From: Chthonobacter rhizosphaerae
GTDB lineage: Bacteria > Pseudomonadota > Alphaproteobacteria > Rhizobiales > Pleomorphomonadaceae
DNA length: 64,000 nt
Assembly (NCBI RefSeq): GCF_013839525.1
Contig: NZ_JACDIS010000008.1
Location: 167,762 to 231,761, forward strand
Direction of reading: 5' to 3'
Of the stretch, positions 1 through 9,599 are shown piece by piece (position 1 is the first letter of the stretch; each line of letters begins with the position of its first letter). The notes under the pieces were generated by a model. The model saw only the letters and a list, made by a program, of their open reading frames with translations, searched no databases and had not been told where the DNA came from. The position numbers were made by a program, and so were the translations under genes.

Positions 1-126
1 TTGCTGCTAACTCCTTGTTTTACAAGCAATAAACTCTTTCGCTGTCACTCTCTATCGCGCATCATGGGATGCGCGGCCGGCCCCGTTGCGGCTGACCGCC
101 ACCGACGACAGCGAGTGAGGTTCGGT

Positions 127-396
127 ATGGCGAGTGCTGAGTTCCGGCTCCAGTTGATGGGCTACGGGCTGACCACGGCCCACATCCTCTATCGGATGCC
201 CGATCATCCCAAGATCCTGCAGTCCTACGTCTGGCAGAACTACGACATGGCGCCGGACTTCCCGGAGCTGAGCCGGTTCCTGGATTTCTGGAAGGCGAAG
301 ATCGACGGCGCGCTCCATTCGGTGGACGTGGCCCACAAGCGCCTGATCGGGCCGAGCGAATGGAAGAAGGTGGACGCGAGCTTCCTCGTCCACTGA
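127..396 (+). CDS. usg: Usg family protein
   Basis: An 89-residue protein matching the small Usg family common in Alphaproteobacteria, recognised from the 'GYGLTTAHILYRMPDHP' block near residues 12-28, 'DFPELSRFLDFW' in the middle and the C-terminal 'FLVH' ending. The family was named for its position near tryptophan or semialdehyde dehydrogenase genes; its biochemical role is not established. The open frame runs back to base 1, but the ATG at 127 gives the family's normal length and the upstream part has no family likeness. No signal peptide or membrane segment is visible. It stands alone, about 130 bases before the CueR-like gene. Confidence 0.85.
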   Translation: MASAEFRLQLMGYGLTTAHILYRMPDHPKILQSYVWQNYDMAPDFPELSRFLDFWKAKIDGALHSVDVAHKRLIGPSEWKKVDASFLVH

Positions 397-527
397 CCGG
401 CCCGCGACGCGAGCCGCCGGCGGCCTTCGCGGCGGCCGGCGGCGTCGCTATATAGGGTCCGAACGCCCTCATACGGCAGAGAGGCGCGAAGCCCCGGCGT
501 AGCGCCGAAACGGAGCAGTCGACCAGC

Positions 528-941
528 ATGAACATCGGCGACGCAGCGACCCGGTCGGGTCTTCCGGCCAAGACGATCCGCTACTACGAGGAGATCGGGC
601 TGCTACGGCCGCCCCGGTCGGAGAACGGCTACCGCGACTATGGCGAGCGGGAGCTCCACAAGCTGCGCTTCCTGCAGCGCGCCCGGTCGCTCGGCTTCTC
701 CATCGAGGACTGCCGGCACCTCCTGTCGCTCTACGAGGACAGGGCACGGGCGAGCGCCGACGTGCGGGCGCTCGCGGAGGAGCGCATCGCCGACGTGGAC
801 GCCAAGATCGCCGAACTGAAGGCCATGCGGGCCACCCTGACGCGGCTCGTCCACGCCTGCCACGGCGACGACCGGCCCGATTGCCCGATCCTCGACGATC
901 TCGCCGCGCCGGCGCGCGAGGGCGCGCGTCAGCCGCTGTAG
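528..941 (+). CDS. cueR: CueR-like Cu(I)-responsive MerR family regulator
   Basis: A 137-residue MerR-family activator. The N-terminal winged helix holds the MerR signature 'TIRYYEEIGLL' (residues 17-27), followed by the long dimerisation helix. The C-terminal metal loop has two cysteines seven residues apart in 'CHGDDRPDC', the spacing of Cu(I)/Ag(I)-sensing CueR proteins. Family members twist suboptimally spaced promoters of copper exporters when metal-bound. No copA or chaperone gene lies within the window, so its target is elsewhere or is the gene itself. The last 13 bases overlap the 3' end of the convergent Anbu gene. Confidence 0.88.
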   Translation: MNIGDAATRSGLPAKTIRYYEEIGLLRPPRSENGYRDYGERELHKLRFLQRARSLGFSIEDCRHLLSLYEDRARASADVRALAEERIADVDAKIAELKAMRATLTRLVHACHGDDRPDCPILDDLAAPAREGARQPL

Positions 942-1669
942 GGCGGCTTCGGGATCGCCTGATGGGCGGCCCGCAGCGCGGCGGACCAACGCTCCCGAAG
1001 GTCGTGGAAGTAGGGCTCGCCCGGTTCGATCCGGTGCAGCACCTCGTGACGGAGCGCATCGCGCGGGACCGTGATGAGGTCGATCGGCATGCCGACGCCG
1101 AGGTTGGACCGCATGGTGCTGTCCATCGAGATGAGGCCGAGCTTCAACGCCTCGTCGAGGCCGGTGCGGAACTTGATCGCGCGGTCCAGGATCGGCTTGC
1201 CGTACTTGTGCTCGCCGATCTGCAGGAAAGGCGTGTCCTCCGTCGCCTCGATGAAATTGCCCTGGCGGTAGATCATGAACAGCCGCAGGCGCCCGCGGGC
1301 GATCTGGCCGCCCACCAGCATGGTGACGTCGAATCCGGCGGACGATTGTTCGAGCGCCGGCCCGTCGATGCGGTAGACCTCCCGGATGGCGCGGCCGACG
1401 AACTGGGCCGTGCGGAACATGGACGGCTGGGACCAGACGGTCTCGTGCTCGCCGGTTTCCGGATCGCGGATGCCCTCGTTGAGGAGCGAGATCACCGACT
1501 GGGTGATGGCGAGATTGCCGGCGGTGGCGATCGACACGATGCGGTCGCCGGGCCGCTCGAACACGTGCAGCTTCCGGTACTGGGCGACGTTGTCGAGGCC
1601 AGCGTTGGTGCGCGTGTCCGCGATCATCGTCAGGCCCTCGCCCACGAGAATGCCGACGCAGTAGGTCAT
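929..1669 (-). CDS. Anbu, proteasome-like peptidase
   Basis: A 246-residue protein of the Anbu (ancestral beta-subunit) family, related to HslV and proteasome beta subunits. With the start at 1669 the protein begins M-T-Y-C-V-G, placing the conserved Thr at position 2, the family's candidate nucleophile once Met is removed. The block 'ADTRTNAGLDN' and 'IATAGNLAITQSV' fit the Ntn-hydrolase fold. An in-frame extension to 1720 is rejected because it would bury the nucleophile. It is the last gene of a minus-strand series with ATP-grasp, alpha-E and transglutaminase-like genes, the classic Anbu context. A 209-base gap before it may carry its own promoter. Substrate unknown. Confidence 0.85.
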   Translation of the reverse strand: MTYCVGILVGEGLTMIADTRTNAGLDNVAQYRKLHVFERPGDRIVSIATAGNLAITQSVISLLNEGIRDPETGEHETVWSQPSMFRTAQFVGRAIREVYRIDGPALEQSSAGFDVTMLVGGQIARGRLRLFMIYRQGNFIEATEDTPFLQIGEHKYGKPILDRAIKFRTGLDEALKLGLISMDSTMRSNLGVGMPIDLITVPRDALRHEVLHRIEPGEPYFHDLRERWSAALRAAHQAIPKPPYSG

Positions 1670-1878
1670 GCCCTTAACTCCACCCGTACCGGGTGGTCCG
1701 TCCGCGACGGTGCCCCCCACCCGTGGTCAGTCTCATCGTGATCGTCGCGCTCTCGGCCCGGGACCGGGCGCCCCCGGCGCCCGGCGGCTCGCGCCCACCG
1801 GTTTCGCCGGGTCTCATACTGGATCGGGACAGCTTCGTCTGTGCGTAATTCAGCCACCGTTTGAAAGCGGGCGCGTCG

Positions 1879-2706
1879 TCACAGGGACACCTCCGTGACC
1901 TGGGCCTTGGAGACCAGGACCTCGGCGCCGAGGCCGTGGTTGGCGCCGCGCAGGAAGGCGATGCCGTGCTGGTCGAGGCCGGAGGCGACGCGGACGTAGA
2001 TGTCCGTCGGGCAGCGGTCGTGCGCCACGTCGAAGCCGACCCAGCCGAGACCCGCCACCTGGGCCTCCGCCCAGACCCAGGCGGCATCCGTGGGCGTGTC
2101 GTCGTCCCGGAAGGCGGCGTAGCCGGACACGAGCCGGGCCGGAATGCCGAGCACGCGGGCGGCGGTGACGAACAGGTGGGCGACGCCGGCCGGCGATCCG
2201 GACCCGGCGGCGAGCACGGATGCGGCGGTCTCGTCCGACGCGCAGGTGACGTCGCCGACGGCGAGCGGCCGCAGTTTCACGCGGCCGTGCAGGCTTTTCA
2301 TCAGCGCGTGGCAGCGGTCGAGCGGGTTCGCGCCGGCGGCGGATCGCATGTCGGACGCGAGATCGCGGATGGCGGCATCGGGCGTGGTCAGGCGCGTCTC
2401 CCGCAGGAACAGGCCGACCGGCAGGCGTTCGCCGATCTGCAACACGCCGGCCGTGTCGTCGGTCTCCACCTCGCCGACGGCCGTCAGAACCAGGGAGTCC
2501 AGCGGACCGGCGAGGAAGAAGTCGTGGGCGATGTTGCCGTAGCTGTCGAAGGCGCGCGAAAGGCGGCAGTCATGGTCGACGTCGATGCGCCAATCGACCA
2601 CGTACTGGCCGTCATAGGTGCGCGGCGTCATGCGCAGCGTGCGGATGGCGCTCGCGACCGGTTGGTCGAAGCTGGCGGAGATCTCGTGGCAGATGCGCAG
2701 GCGCAT
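1879..2706 (-). CDS. Transglutaminase-like protein, catalytic residues replaced
   Basis: A 275-residue protein with the bacterial transglutaminase-like N-terminal region (residues 1-80) and a transglutaminase core (about 130-235). Active relatives have a Cys in a G-x-C-Q-D-H-A-H motif and a His in H-A-W-A-E. Here the first motif reads G-S-P-A-G-V-A-H (Pro at about 172) and the second W-V-W-A-E (Trp at about 210); only the Asp in 'GWVGFD' (about 226) is kept. It therefore looks like a pseudoenzyme retained in the Anbu / ATP-grasp / alpha-E cluster, perhaps as a structural or substrate-binding partner. It lies 6 bases downstream of the alpha-E gene, so the two are very probably co-transcribed. 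Confidence 0.85.
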   Translation of the reverse strand: MRLRICHEISASFDQPVASAIRTLRMTPRTYDGQYVVDWRIDVDHDCRLSRAFDSYGNIAHDFFLAGPLDSLVLTAVGEVETDDTAGVLQIGERLPVGLFLRETRLTTPDAAIRDLASDMRSAAGANPLDRCHALMKSLHGRVKLRPLAVGDVTCASDETAASVLAAGSGSPAGVAHLFVTAARVLGIPARLVSGYAAFRDDDTPTDAAWVWAEAQVAGLGWVGFDVAHDRCPTDIYVRVASGLDQHGIAFLRGANHGLGAEVLVSKAQVTEVSL

Positions 2707-2712
2707 GGGCGG

Positions 2713-3654
2713 CTACTCGAGATACTGTTCGGCGATGGCCGCGCCGAGGCCGGCATTCTCGTTGATGAAGCCGTCCAGATACTCGGGCAGGCCGGCCTTG
2801 AACACCTCGTCAAGTTCCGCGCCCTGGAGCCGCCCCAGAGTGGAGCGGGCCTTGCGCTGGGCGAGCCCCTGGCGGCCGTAGTCGCGGGCGAGGCTGTCCA
2901 GGTTGCGGGTGATGTTCTGGTAGCAGGCCACCAGCGAGCGGGGCATCTCGTCGCGCAGGATCAGGAGATCGGCGACGAGGTGCGGCTTCAGGTTCTCGCG
3001 ATAGACCCAGTGGTAGGACGTGAGCGCCGAAACCGAGCGCAGGATCCAGGACCACTGGTAGTAGTCGAAGCCGCCGCCGACCGACGGCCGGTCCGGCGTC
3101 AGCACGTCGGCCTTGACGTTGAGGATGCGGGCGGTGAAGTCGGCCCGCTCGATGTAGCTGCCGAGGCAGAGGAAATAGTAGGCGTCGTTGCGCAGCATGG
3201 TCCGGTGGGCGGAGCCGTCGAAGCGCAGGGAGGCCTCCTTCACCCAGGCGAGGAAGTCGGAGAGTTCCTGCCGGTTCATGCGCGCGGCGGAGCGCTTGCG
3301 CATCTCCAGCCAGCCGGAGTTGATGGTCTCCCACATGTCCATGGTAAGGGCGGTGCGCACCGCGCGCGCGTTGGTGCGGGCGACCTCCATGCAGGAGCGG
3401 ATCGAAGACGGGTTGAACGTGGAGAAGGCGAGATGCTCCACCACCGTGCGGGCGTTGGCCTCGCCATAGGCTTCCTTGAAGCTGTCGAGGGTGCCGGTGG
3501 CGGCGACGGCCATCTCCCACTCGTTGCTGCCCTCTGCGTGGGAGACCGGCATGGCGGAGAGACGGGCGGCCGCCTCCAGCAGGCGGGCGGTGTTTTCGGC
3601 GCGCTCCACGTAGCGGGCGAGCCAGAACAGGTTGTCGGCGTGGCGGCTCAGCAT
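2713..3654 (-). CDS. Alpha-E domain protein
   Basis: A 313-residue, mostly helical protein of the alpha-E family, recognised from the N-terminal 'MLSRHADNLFWLARYVERAENTAR'-type start (first 24 residues; first part quoted as family hallmark) and the later 'YFLCLGSYIERADFTARIL' repeat-like segment. Members are nearly always encoded beside a circularly permuted ATP-grasp protein, as here, and are thought to work with it in forming a peptide-like product, though the product is unknown. No signal peptide. It sits 51 bases after the ATP-grasp gene and 6 bases before the transglutaminase-like gene. Confidence 0.88.
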   Translation of the reverse strand: MLSRHADNLFWLARYVERAENTARLLEAAARLSAMPVSHAEGSNEWEMAVAATGTLDSFKEAYGEANARTVVEHLAFSTFNPSSIRSCMEVARTNARAVRTALTMDMWETINSGWLEMRKRSAARMNRQELSDFLAWVKEASLRFDGSAHRTMLRNDAYYFLCLGSYIERADFTARILNVKADVLTPDRPSVGGGFDYYQWSWILRSVSALTSYHWVYRENLKPHLVADLLILRDEMPRSLVACYQNITRNLDSLARDYGRQGLAQRKARSTLGRLQGAELDEVFKAGLPEYLDGFINENAGLGAAIAEQYLE

Positions 3655-3705
3655 GGGCGGATCCAGGCGCGGAGGAACGGGAGGCGGGCGGAGCGCACGG
3701 CGGGA

Positions 3706-5187
3706 TCAGGCCTTTCCCTGCGACTGGGACTGCGACTGCGTCTGGGGCGCGAGGTCGTCGTCGTCCGGGTCCTCGATGATCCAGGTATCCTTGGTGCCGC
3801 CGCCCTGGCTGGAGTTGACCACGAGCGAGCCCTCCTTGAGGGCGACCCGGGTCAGCCCGCCGGGGACGATGCGGACCTTGTCCGAGCCGGTGAGCACGAA
3901 CGGCCTCAGGTCCACGTGCCGCGGCGCGACGCCCTCGCCCACGAAGGTGGGGGAGGTGGAGAGAGCCAGGGTCGGCTGGGCGATGAAGTTGTCCGGGTCG
4001 TGCTTCAGCTTGGCGGCGAAGGTCTCGATCTGCGCCTTGTCGGCCTTCGGGCCGACCAGCATGCCATAGCCGCCTGAGCCCTGGACCTCCTTCACGACGA
4101 GTTCGGGCAGGTGCTCCAGCACGTAGCGAAGGGAGTCCGGCTCGCGGCAGCGCCAGGTCGGCACGTTCTTCAGCACCGGTTCCTCGCCGAGGTAGAAGCG
4201 CACGATGTCGGGCATGTAGGTGTACATGGCCTTGTCGTCGGCGACGCCGGTGCCGACCGCGTTGGCGACGTTCACGTTGCCGGCGCGATAGGCCGAGATG
4301 AGGCCGGGGACGCCGAGAACGGAGTCGGGCCGGAAGGCGAGGGGATCCAGGAAATCATCGTCGATGCGCCGGTAGAGGACGTCGACGCGCTTCGGCCCCT
4401 CCGTCGTGCGCATGTAGACGACGTTGTCGCGCACGAAGAGATCGCGCCCTTCCACGAGATCCACGCCGAGCTTGTCGGCGAGGAAGGAGTGTTCGTAGTA
4501 GGCCGAGTTGAGGGGACCGGGCGTCATCAGCGCCACGGTCGGCTCGGACGGCGCGGACGCGGGCGCGAGGCTGCGCAGGGTGGCGAGCAGTTCGTCCGGA
4601 TAGTTCTCCACCGGTTGGATGCGGGCCTCGGCGAAGAGGTCCGGGAACAGGCGCATCATGACGTCCCGGTTCTCCAGCATGTAGGAGACGCCGGACGGCG
4701 TGCGCGCGTTGTCCTCCAGGACGTAGAAGTCCTTGTCGTCGGTGCGGATGATGTCGATCCCGGCGATCTGCACATAGACGTCGGACGGCAGGCGGACGCC
4801 GACCATCTCGGGTCGGAAGGACGGATTCTGGTAGACGAGTTCCTGCGGCACCACCCCGGCGCGGATGATCTCGCCCTTGCCGTAGATGTCGGCGAGGAAG
4901 CGGTTGAGGGCCGTGACCCGCTGGGTGAGCCCGCGGGAGAGGGTGGCCCATTCGGTGCCGGTGAGGACGCGCGGCACGATGTCGAACGGGATGATCCGCT
5001 CCTCCGCCTCCGCGTCGCCGTAGACCGCGAAGGTGATGCCGATCCGGCGAAACAGGAATTCGGCTTCGTCCTGCCGGAGCTTCAGGGTATCGGGCGTCGT
5101 CTCCGCCAGCCAGGACTTGATCAGGCTGTAGGCGGGCCGGCAGCCCCGGCCGTCCCCCGTCATCTCGTCGAACGCAACCGGAGCCAT
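3706..5187 (-). CDS. Circularly permuted type 2 ATP-grasp protein
   Basis: A 493-residue protein of the circularly permuted ATP-grasp family (DUF404/407). Recognisable blocks are 'RGLTQRVTALNRFLADIYG' near residue 85, 'DNARTPSGVSYMLENR' near 155 and 'VKEVQGSGGYGMLVGPKA' near 365, the last being the glycine-rich nucleotide segment. ATP-grasp enzymes make amide or thioester bonds through acyl-phosphates; substrates of this group are unknown. The start at 5187 is chosen over a longer frame to 5253 because the family begins near 'MAPVAFDEM'. The tail is a low-complexity Gln-Ser run. First gene of the Anbu block. Confidence 0.87.
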   Translation of the reverse strand: MAPVAFDEMTGDGRGCRPAYSLIKSWLAETTPDTLKLRQDEAEFLFRRIGITFAVYGDAEAEERIIPFDIVPRVLTGTEWATLSRGLTQRVTALNRFLADIYGKGEIIRAGVVPQELVYQNPSFRPEMVGVRLPSDVYVQIAGIDIIRTDDKDFYVLEDNARTPSGVSYMLENRDVMMRLFPDLFAEARIQPVENYPDELLATLRSLAPASAPSEPTVALMTPGPLNSAYYEHSFLADKLGVDLVEGRDLFVRDNVVYMRTTEGPKRVDVLYRRIDDDFLDPLAFRPDSVLGVPGLISAYRAGNVNVANAVGTGVADDKAMYTYMPDIVRFYLGEEPVLKNVPTWRCREPDSLRYVLEHLPELVVKEVQGSGGYGMLVGPKADKAQIETFAAKLKHDPDNFIAQPTLALSTSPTFVGEGVAPRHVDLRPFVLTGSDKVRIVPGGLTRVALKEGSLVVNSSQGGGTKDTWIIEDPDDDDLAPQTQSQSQSQGKA

Positions 5188-5361
5188 CAACCCGTCCTTT
5201 GCAGCACCCACGTGATGATTTAAGCGGCAAATCCGGGACCGGGGCAAGGACACGGATTAGGCAATTCAGCCGGCACTTCGTTTATTTTGAAGGCATTTTC
5301 CGGCTGGTGGCGAACAGGATTCGAGATGGACGCGGCTTTCCCCGCCTGGAGGCCAGGTCCT

Positions 5362-6270
5362 TTACATGAGCCTCAGTCCCTTGAGACTCGCGTGGCCGTC
5401 CCGGCCGATGATGATGTGATCGTGCACGGCGATGCCGAGCGGCGCCGCCACGTCGACGATCTGCTTGGTCATGGTCACGTCCGCCCGCGACGGGGTCGGG
5501 TCGCCGGACGGGTGGTTGTGGACGAGGATGACGGCCGTCGCCGACAGCTCCAGCGCGCGCTTCACCACCTCGCGCGGGTAGACCGGCGTGTGGTCCACCG
5601 TGCCGGTCTGCTGCACCTCGTCGGCGATGACGGCGTTCTTCTTGTCCAGGAACAGGATGCGGAACTGCTCCTTCTCCTCGAACGCCATGGCGGCCCGGCA
5701 GTAGTCGAGGACGGCGGCCCAGGAGGACAGCACGGGCCGTTTCAACACGGCGCCGCGGGCGATCCGCTGGGCGGCGGCGTGGATGACCTTCAGGCTGAGC
5801 GCCGTCTTCGGGCCGATGCCGCTGACCCGCGCGAGCCGCGCCTCCGGGGCGCCGAGCACCTCGGCGAAGGACCCGAACTCGCGGATGAGATCCTTGGCGA
5901 GAGGCTTCAGGTCCTTCTGCGGGATGAGCGGAAAGAGGACGAGCTCCAGGAGTTCGTAGTCCGCGATGCCGTCCGGACCGACGGCGCTGAAGCGCGCCTT
6001 CAGCCGGTCGCGGTGGCCATGATAGTGGGGCTTGTCGGCCTTTGGGCCGCCCGGATCGGCAGGCGCGCCGCGTGGCGGGGAGGGCTCGGCCAGGGGAGGG
6101 CGATCGTCCGCCTCGGCGGGACCCGGGTTCGACGGCTCGTCACCGGCGAGGGCGGGGCGAACCGGCTCCGTGGCGTCGCCGGGGCGTTCGGCGGATGAGC
6201 GGCCGCGCCGCGACGAGCCGCGGGCGCCGTCGCGATCGATCACCGGCTTGCCGTCTTCCAGACCGTCCAT
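5362..6270 (-). CDS. radC: RadC family protein (JAB/MPN domain)
   Basis: A 302-residue RadC/UPF0758 protein. After a low-complexity Pro/Arg/Asp-rich N-terminal tail of about 80 residues come the helix-hairpin-helix part ('[13 protein letters not shown]') and a C-terminal JAB1/MPN metallo domain with '[14 protein letters not shown]', the H-x-H-x7-D zinc motif. RadC was once called a DNA repair protein, but this role has been questioned; the enzymatic substrate is unknown. The tail is longer than in typical family members (about 220-230 residues), so an internal start is possible, though the frame is open throughout. Upstream of it on the same strand lies map. Confidence 0.88.
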   Translation of the reverse strand: MDGLEDGKPVIDRDGARGSSRRGRSSAERPGDATEPVRPALAGDEPSNPGPAEADDRPPLAEPSPPRGAPADPGGPKADKPHYHGHRDRLKARFSAVGPDGIADYELLELVLFPLIPQKDLKPLAKDLIREFGSFAEVLGAPEARLARVSGIGPKTALSLKVIHAAAQRIARGAVLKRPVLSSWAAVLDYCRAAMAFEEKEQFRILFLDKKNAVIADEVQQTGTVDHTPVYPREVVKRALELSATAVILVHNHPSGDPTPSRADVTMTKQIVDVAAPLGIAVHDHIIIGRDGHASLKGLRLM

Positions 6271-6340
6271 CCGCAGCCCCGTCGCACGCGACGGCAGATT
6301 AGCAGAAGTGGCAGGGGATTCGGCAAGCGTCAGGTCGTCG

Positions 6341-7171
6341 TCAGGCCACCTGGACCGGCGGCTTGTCCAGCCCCTTCGGGGACAGGGTGAAGATGTCCAC
6401 CCCGGTCTCGGTGACGCCGACCGCGTGCTCGAACTGCGCCGAAAGGGAGCGGTCGCGGGTCACGGCGGTCCAGCCGTCGGAGAGAACCTTCACGTGCGGC
6501 CGGCCGAGGTTCACCATCGGCTCGACGGTGAAGATCATGCCGGGCTTCAGCACGACGCCCTCGCCCCGGCGGCCGTAGTGCAGGATGTTCGGCGCGTCGT
6601 GGAACAGGCGACCGACGCCATGGCCGCAGAAGTCGCGCACCACGGAGCAGCGCTCGCCTTCCACATAGCGCTGGATCGCCTCGCCGATGTCGCCGGTGGT
6701 GGCTCCCGGCTTGATGGCGGCGATCCCGCGCAGAAGCGATTCGTAAGTGACGTCGATCAGCCGCTCGGCCGCGCGCTTGATCTCGCCGACGCCGTACATG
6801 CGGCTGGAGTCGCCGTACCAGCCGTCGAGGATGTAGGTGACGTCGATGTTGAGGATGTCGCCTTCACGCAGCGGCTTGTCGTTGGGAATGCCGTGGCAGA
6901 CGACGTGGTTGATCGACGTGCACGAGGCCTTGGTGTAGCCGCGATAGTAGAGCGTCGCCGGCAGGGCCTTGTTGTCCATCCCGAACTCGAACACGAAGCG
7001 GTCGAGCTCCTCGGTGGTCGCGCCGGGACGCACCCGGTCCACCAGTTCGTCAAGACAACGGGCGGTGAGCTGGCAGGCCCGCCGCATGCCCTCGAAGTCC
7101 TCGGCCGAGTAGAGGCGGATATCGCCCGTGTTGCGCAGCGGAGCGAGCCCCGCGTCCACGTAGGTCACCAT
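6341..7171 (-). CDS. map: Methionine aminopeptidase, type I
   Basis: A 276-residue cytosolic enzyme removing N-terminal Met from nascent proteins. The five metal ligands are visible: Asp in '[10 protein letters not shown]', Asp in 'GWYGDSSR', His in '[12 protein letters not shown]', Glu in 'FTVEPMV' and Glu in 'QFEHAVGV'. The substrate-binding His in 'NHVVCHGIP' is present. Start at 7171 is chosen because the translated part upstream (to 7276) is Arg-rich and without family likeness. In many Alphaproteobacteria map and radC are adjacent, as here (71 bases apart), and sfsA lies just upstream. Confidence 0.93.
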   Translation of the reverse strand: MVTYVDAGLAPLRNTGDIRLYSAEDFEGMRRACQLTARCLDELVDRVRPGATTEELDRFVFEFGMDNKALPATLYYRGYTKASCTSINHVVCHGIPNDKPLREGDILNIDVTYILDGWYGDSSRMYGVGEIKRAAERLIDVTYESLLRGIAAIKPGATTGDIGEAIQRYVEGERCSVVRDFCGHGVGRLFHDAPNILHYGRRGEGVVLKPGMIFTVEPMVNLGRPHVKVLSDGWTAVTRDRSLSAQFEHAVGVTETGVDIFTLSPKGLDKPPVQVA

Positions 7172-7295
7172 CAGCAGTCTCAGGTCCGGGCGGCGTCGGT
7201 GGGCCGCGATCGATGGGAGGCGCGGATCGGCGCGCCGGTCGGTCCAACATATAAGCACGGCCGCCGCCCGTTGCACCCGGAATGTCCGGCGAGCG

Positions 7296-8000
7296 TCAGG
7301 TGGTGACGATCGGGATGGCGCGCTCGGCCACGATCTCCGTCGGCGTGATCCGGCAGGCGTAGGCGAGCGCCTCCACCCCGCGGGCGCGGGCGAGCGTGAA
7401 GGCGGCCGCGTAGGCCGGGTCGATGTCGCCCGCGATGGTGAGGACCGAGCAGTCGGCGCGCTGGACGAGGAAGACCATCACGGCCCGGTGGCCCGCCTCC
7501 ACCATGTCGCCGAGTTCGACGAGGTGCTTGGCGCCCCTTGCGGTGACGCTGTCGGGAAATTCGGCGACGCCGGGCGCGCGCATGAGGTGGACGTTCTTCA
7601 CCTCGACATAGGCCGGCGGGCGGTCGTCGTGCTCGAGGAGAAGGTCGATGCGGCTGTTCCTGCCGTACTTCACCTCCCGGCGCAGGCGGCTGTAGCCGGC
7701 GAGCTCGGCGAGGACTCCGGCGGTGACCGCCTCCGAGACGAGCGTGTTCGGGTGCGCGGTGTTGATGCCGACGAGGCCGCCGTCCGCCTCCACGATCTCC
7801 CAGGAATATCGCAGCTTGCGCTTGGGATCGTCGGACGCCGACAGCCAGACCCGCGAGCCCGGATGGGCGAGGCCGGTCATGGCGCCGGGATTGGCGCAAT
7901 GGGCGGTGGTCTCGGTGCCGTCGTCGAGGACGACGTCGGCGAGGAAGCGCTTGTAGCGCTTGACCAGACGGGCGGGGAGAAGCGGGACAGGGAACAGCAT
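7296..8000 (-). CDS. sfsA: SfsA, sugar fermentation stimulation protein homologue
   Basis: A 234-residue SfsA family protein. Visible are the N-terminal OB-like part ('[17 protein letters not shown]'), '[11 protein letters not shown]', and the nuclease-like core with '[11 protein letters not shown]' and '[10 protein letters not shown]'. The E-x-K motif ('VEVKN') matches PD-(D/E)xK nucleases. In E. coli SfsA was linked to maltose metabolism and DNA binding; its function in Alphaproteobacteria is unproven. Length is normal for the family. It lies divergent from the CinA-like gene and upstream of map on the same strand, a common arrangement in Hyphomicrobiales. Confidence 0.92.
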   Translation of the reverse strand: MLFPVPLLPARLVKRYKRFLADVVLDDGTETTAHCANPGAMTGLAHPGSRVWLSASDDPKRKLRYSWEIVEADGGLVGINTAHPNTLVSEAVTAGVLAELAGYSRLRREVKYGRNSRIDLLLEHDDRPPAYVEVKNVHLMRAPGVAEFPDSVTARGAKHLVELGDMVEAGHRAVMVFLVQRADCSVLTIAGDIDPAYAAAFTLARARGVEALAYACRITPTEIVAERAIPIVTT

Positions 8001-8193
8001 GGCGACCGGGGCACGCGGGGGAGGAGGACCGCCATCCCGTACCCGACCGCAAGCCGAGGCTCAAGCGTCCGCCCGCCGCGACGCCGCCGCACCGCCCGGC
8101 CGACGCCGGCTGGGCGGTGGTTCTGCACTTGAGGCGGCGGCGGGGTTCGTCTAACACCGGAGGCGGTTTTCCCCGAACGTCGGTCGTCCGCCC

Positions 8194-8991
8194 GTGTCCG
8201 AACAGAGCGCGCCATCCCCGATCACCGCCGGCATCGTCGTGATCGGCGACGAAATCCTGTCCGGCCGGACCCGAGACACGAACTCCGGCACGATCGCCGC
8301 CTATCTCACCTCCATCGGCGTCGACCTCACCGAGATCCGGGTCGTGCCGGACGACCAGGCGATGATCGTCGAGGCCATCAACACGCTCCGCCAGCGCTAC
8401 ACCTACGTGCTGACGACCGGCGGGATCGGCCCCACCCACGACGACATCACCGCCGACGCGGTGGGCGCCGCCTTCGGGGTTCCGGTCGACCTGGACCCGC
8501 GGGCGGTGGAGATCCTGCGCAGCCACTACGCCAGACCCGAGGACCTGACCGACGCGCGCCTGCGCATGGCGCGCATTCCGGCCGGGGCCGACCTGATCCC
8601 CAACCCGCTCACCAAGGCGCCCGGCTTCCGGATCGGCAACGTCTTCGTCATGGCGGGCGTGCCGAAGATAATGGAAGTGATGCTGGACTGGGTGGGGTCG
8701 CAACTGCGGACCGGGCAGGTGGTGCAGTCCGTGACGATCGACTGCCCGTTCGGCGAGGGCGTGATCGGGACGCCGCTGGCGGTGGTGGCCGCCGCCCATC
8801 CGGGCGTGACCATCGGCAGCTATCCGCTGTTCGACGGCCGGCGGTTCGCCACCAAGCTCGTCGTCCGCTCCCGCGATCCGGAGGCGCTGCGGGCCGCCGA
8901 AGCCGCCGTGTCGGCCATGCTGGACGAGGTGGCGGCCCTGGAGGTGGAACGCCGGGCGGGGACCGACGCCACATCCTCGGAATCCTATTGA
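8194..8991 (+). CDS. CinA-like molybdopterin-binding domain protein
   Basis: A 265-residue protein with a single MoCF-biosynthesis/CinA N-terminal domain. '[19 protein letters not shown]' (near residue 12) and '[19 protein letters not shown]' (near 75) are the diagnostic blocks; '[15 protein letters not shown]' follows. It lacks the C-terminal nicotinamide-nucleotide amidase domain of full CinA. The domain is best known from ADP-ribose pyrophosphatase activity in CinA and molybdopterin binding in MogA; the specific role of the single-domain form is not settled. The start is a GTG at 8194. It is followed closely by gpt on the same strand. Confidence 0.88.
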   Translation: MSEQSAPSPITAGIVVIGDEILSGRTRDTNSGTIAAYLTSIGVDLTEIRVVPDDQAMIVEAINTLRQRYTYVLTTGGIGPTHDDITADAVGAAFGVPVDLDPRAVEILRSHYARPEDLTDARLRMARIPAGADLIPNPLTKAPGFRIGNVFVMAGVPKIMEVMLDWVGSQLRTGQVVQSVTIDCPFGEGVIGTPLAVVAAAHPGVTIGSYPLFDGRRFATKLVVRSRDPEALRAAEAAVSAMLDEVAALEVERRAGTDATSSESY

Positions 8992-9080
8992 ACGACCGCC
9001 GGCCGAGCGACCGTCCGGGCTTGCGACCGGATGCGACCCGTCCGCCGACCCGAACCCTGACCGAAGCGAAGACCGATACC

Positions 9081-9599
9081 ATGACCGACGAGCACCAGCC
9101 GCTGAACCCGAAAGCCTTTCCCGTCTCCTGGGACCAGTTCCACCGCGACGCCCGGGCGCTGGCCTGGCGGCTCTCCGGCCAAGGCAGCTGGCAGGCCATT
9201 GTGTGCATCACCCGCGGCGGCCTGGTGCCGGCGGCGATCGTGGCGCGCGAGCTCGGCATCCGGATCATCGAGACCGTCGGCGTCGCGTCCTACCACGAGT
9301 ACAAGGACCAGGGTCAGCTGAAGGTGCTGAAGGGCGTGGATCCGGCGCTGATCGAACTCGCCGGCGGCGAGGGGGCGGGCATCCTGATCATCGACGACCT
9401 GGTGGACACGGGCAAGACCGCCAAGGTGGTGCGCGAGATGCTGCCAAAGGCCCATTTCGCCACCGTCTACGCCAAGCCGAAGGGCCGGCCGCTGGTCGAC
9501 ACCTTCATCACCGAAGTGAGCCAGGACACCTGGATCTACTTCCCGTGGGACCTCGGCTTCGCCTTCCAGCCGCCGATCAACCGCGAGACCCAGGGCTGA
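9081..9599 (+). CDS. gpt: Xanthine-guanine phosphoribosyltransferase
   Basis: A 172-residue purine salvage enzyme that joins xanthine or guanine to PRPP. The PRPP-binding motif is '[15 protein letters not shown]' (about residues 99-113), with two acidic residues followed by D-T-G-K-T. '[17 protein letters not shown]' at the N-terminus and '[16 protein letters not shown]' at the C-terminus fit alphaproteobacterial Gpt. Start ATG at 9081 is chosen over an open extension to 8988 that would overlap the preceding gene and is low complexity. About 90 bases separate it from the CinA-like gene, so co-transcription is likely. Confidence 0.92.
   Translation: MTDEHQPLNPKAFPVSWDQFHRDARALAWRLSGQGSWQAIVCITRGGLVPAAIVARELGIRIIETVGVASYHEYKDQGQLKVLKGVDPALIELAGGEGAGILIIDDLVDTGKTAKVVREMLPKAHFATVYAKPKGRPLVDTFITEVSQDTWIYFPWDLGFAFQPPINRETQG

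Noticed and set aside
1861..4077. A 738-codon open frame on the plus strand
   Set aside because: It is the mirror of the alpha-E and transglutaminase-like genes in high-GC DNA; its protein is low complexity and shows no family likeness.
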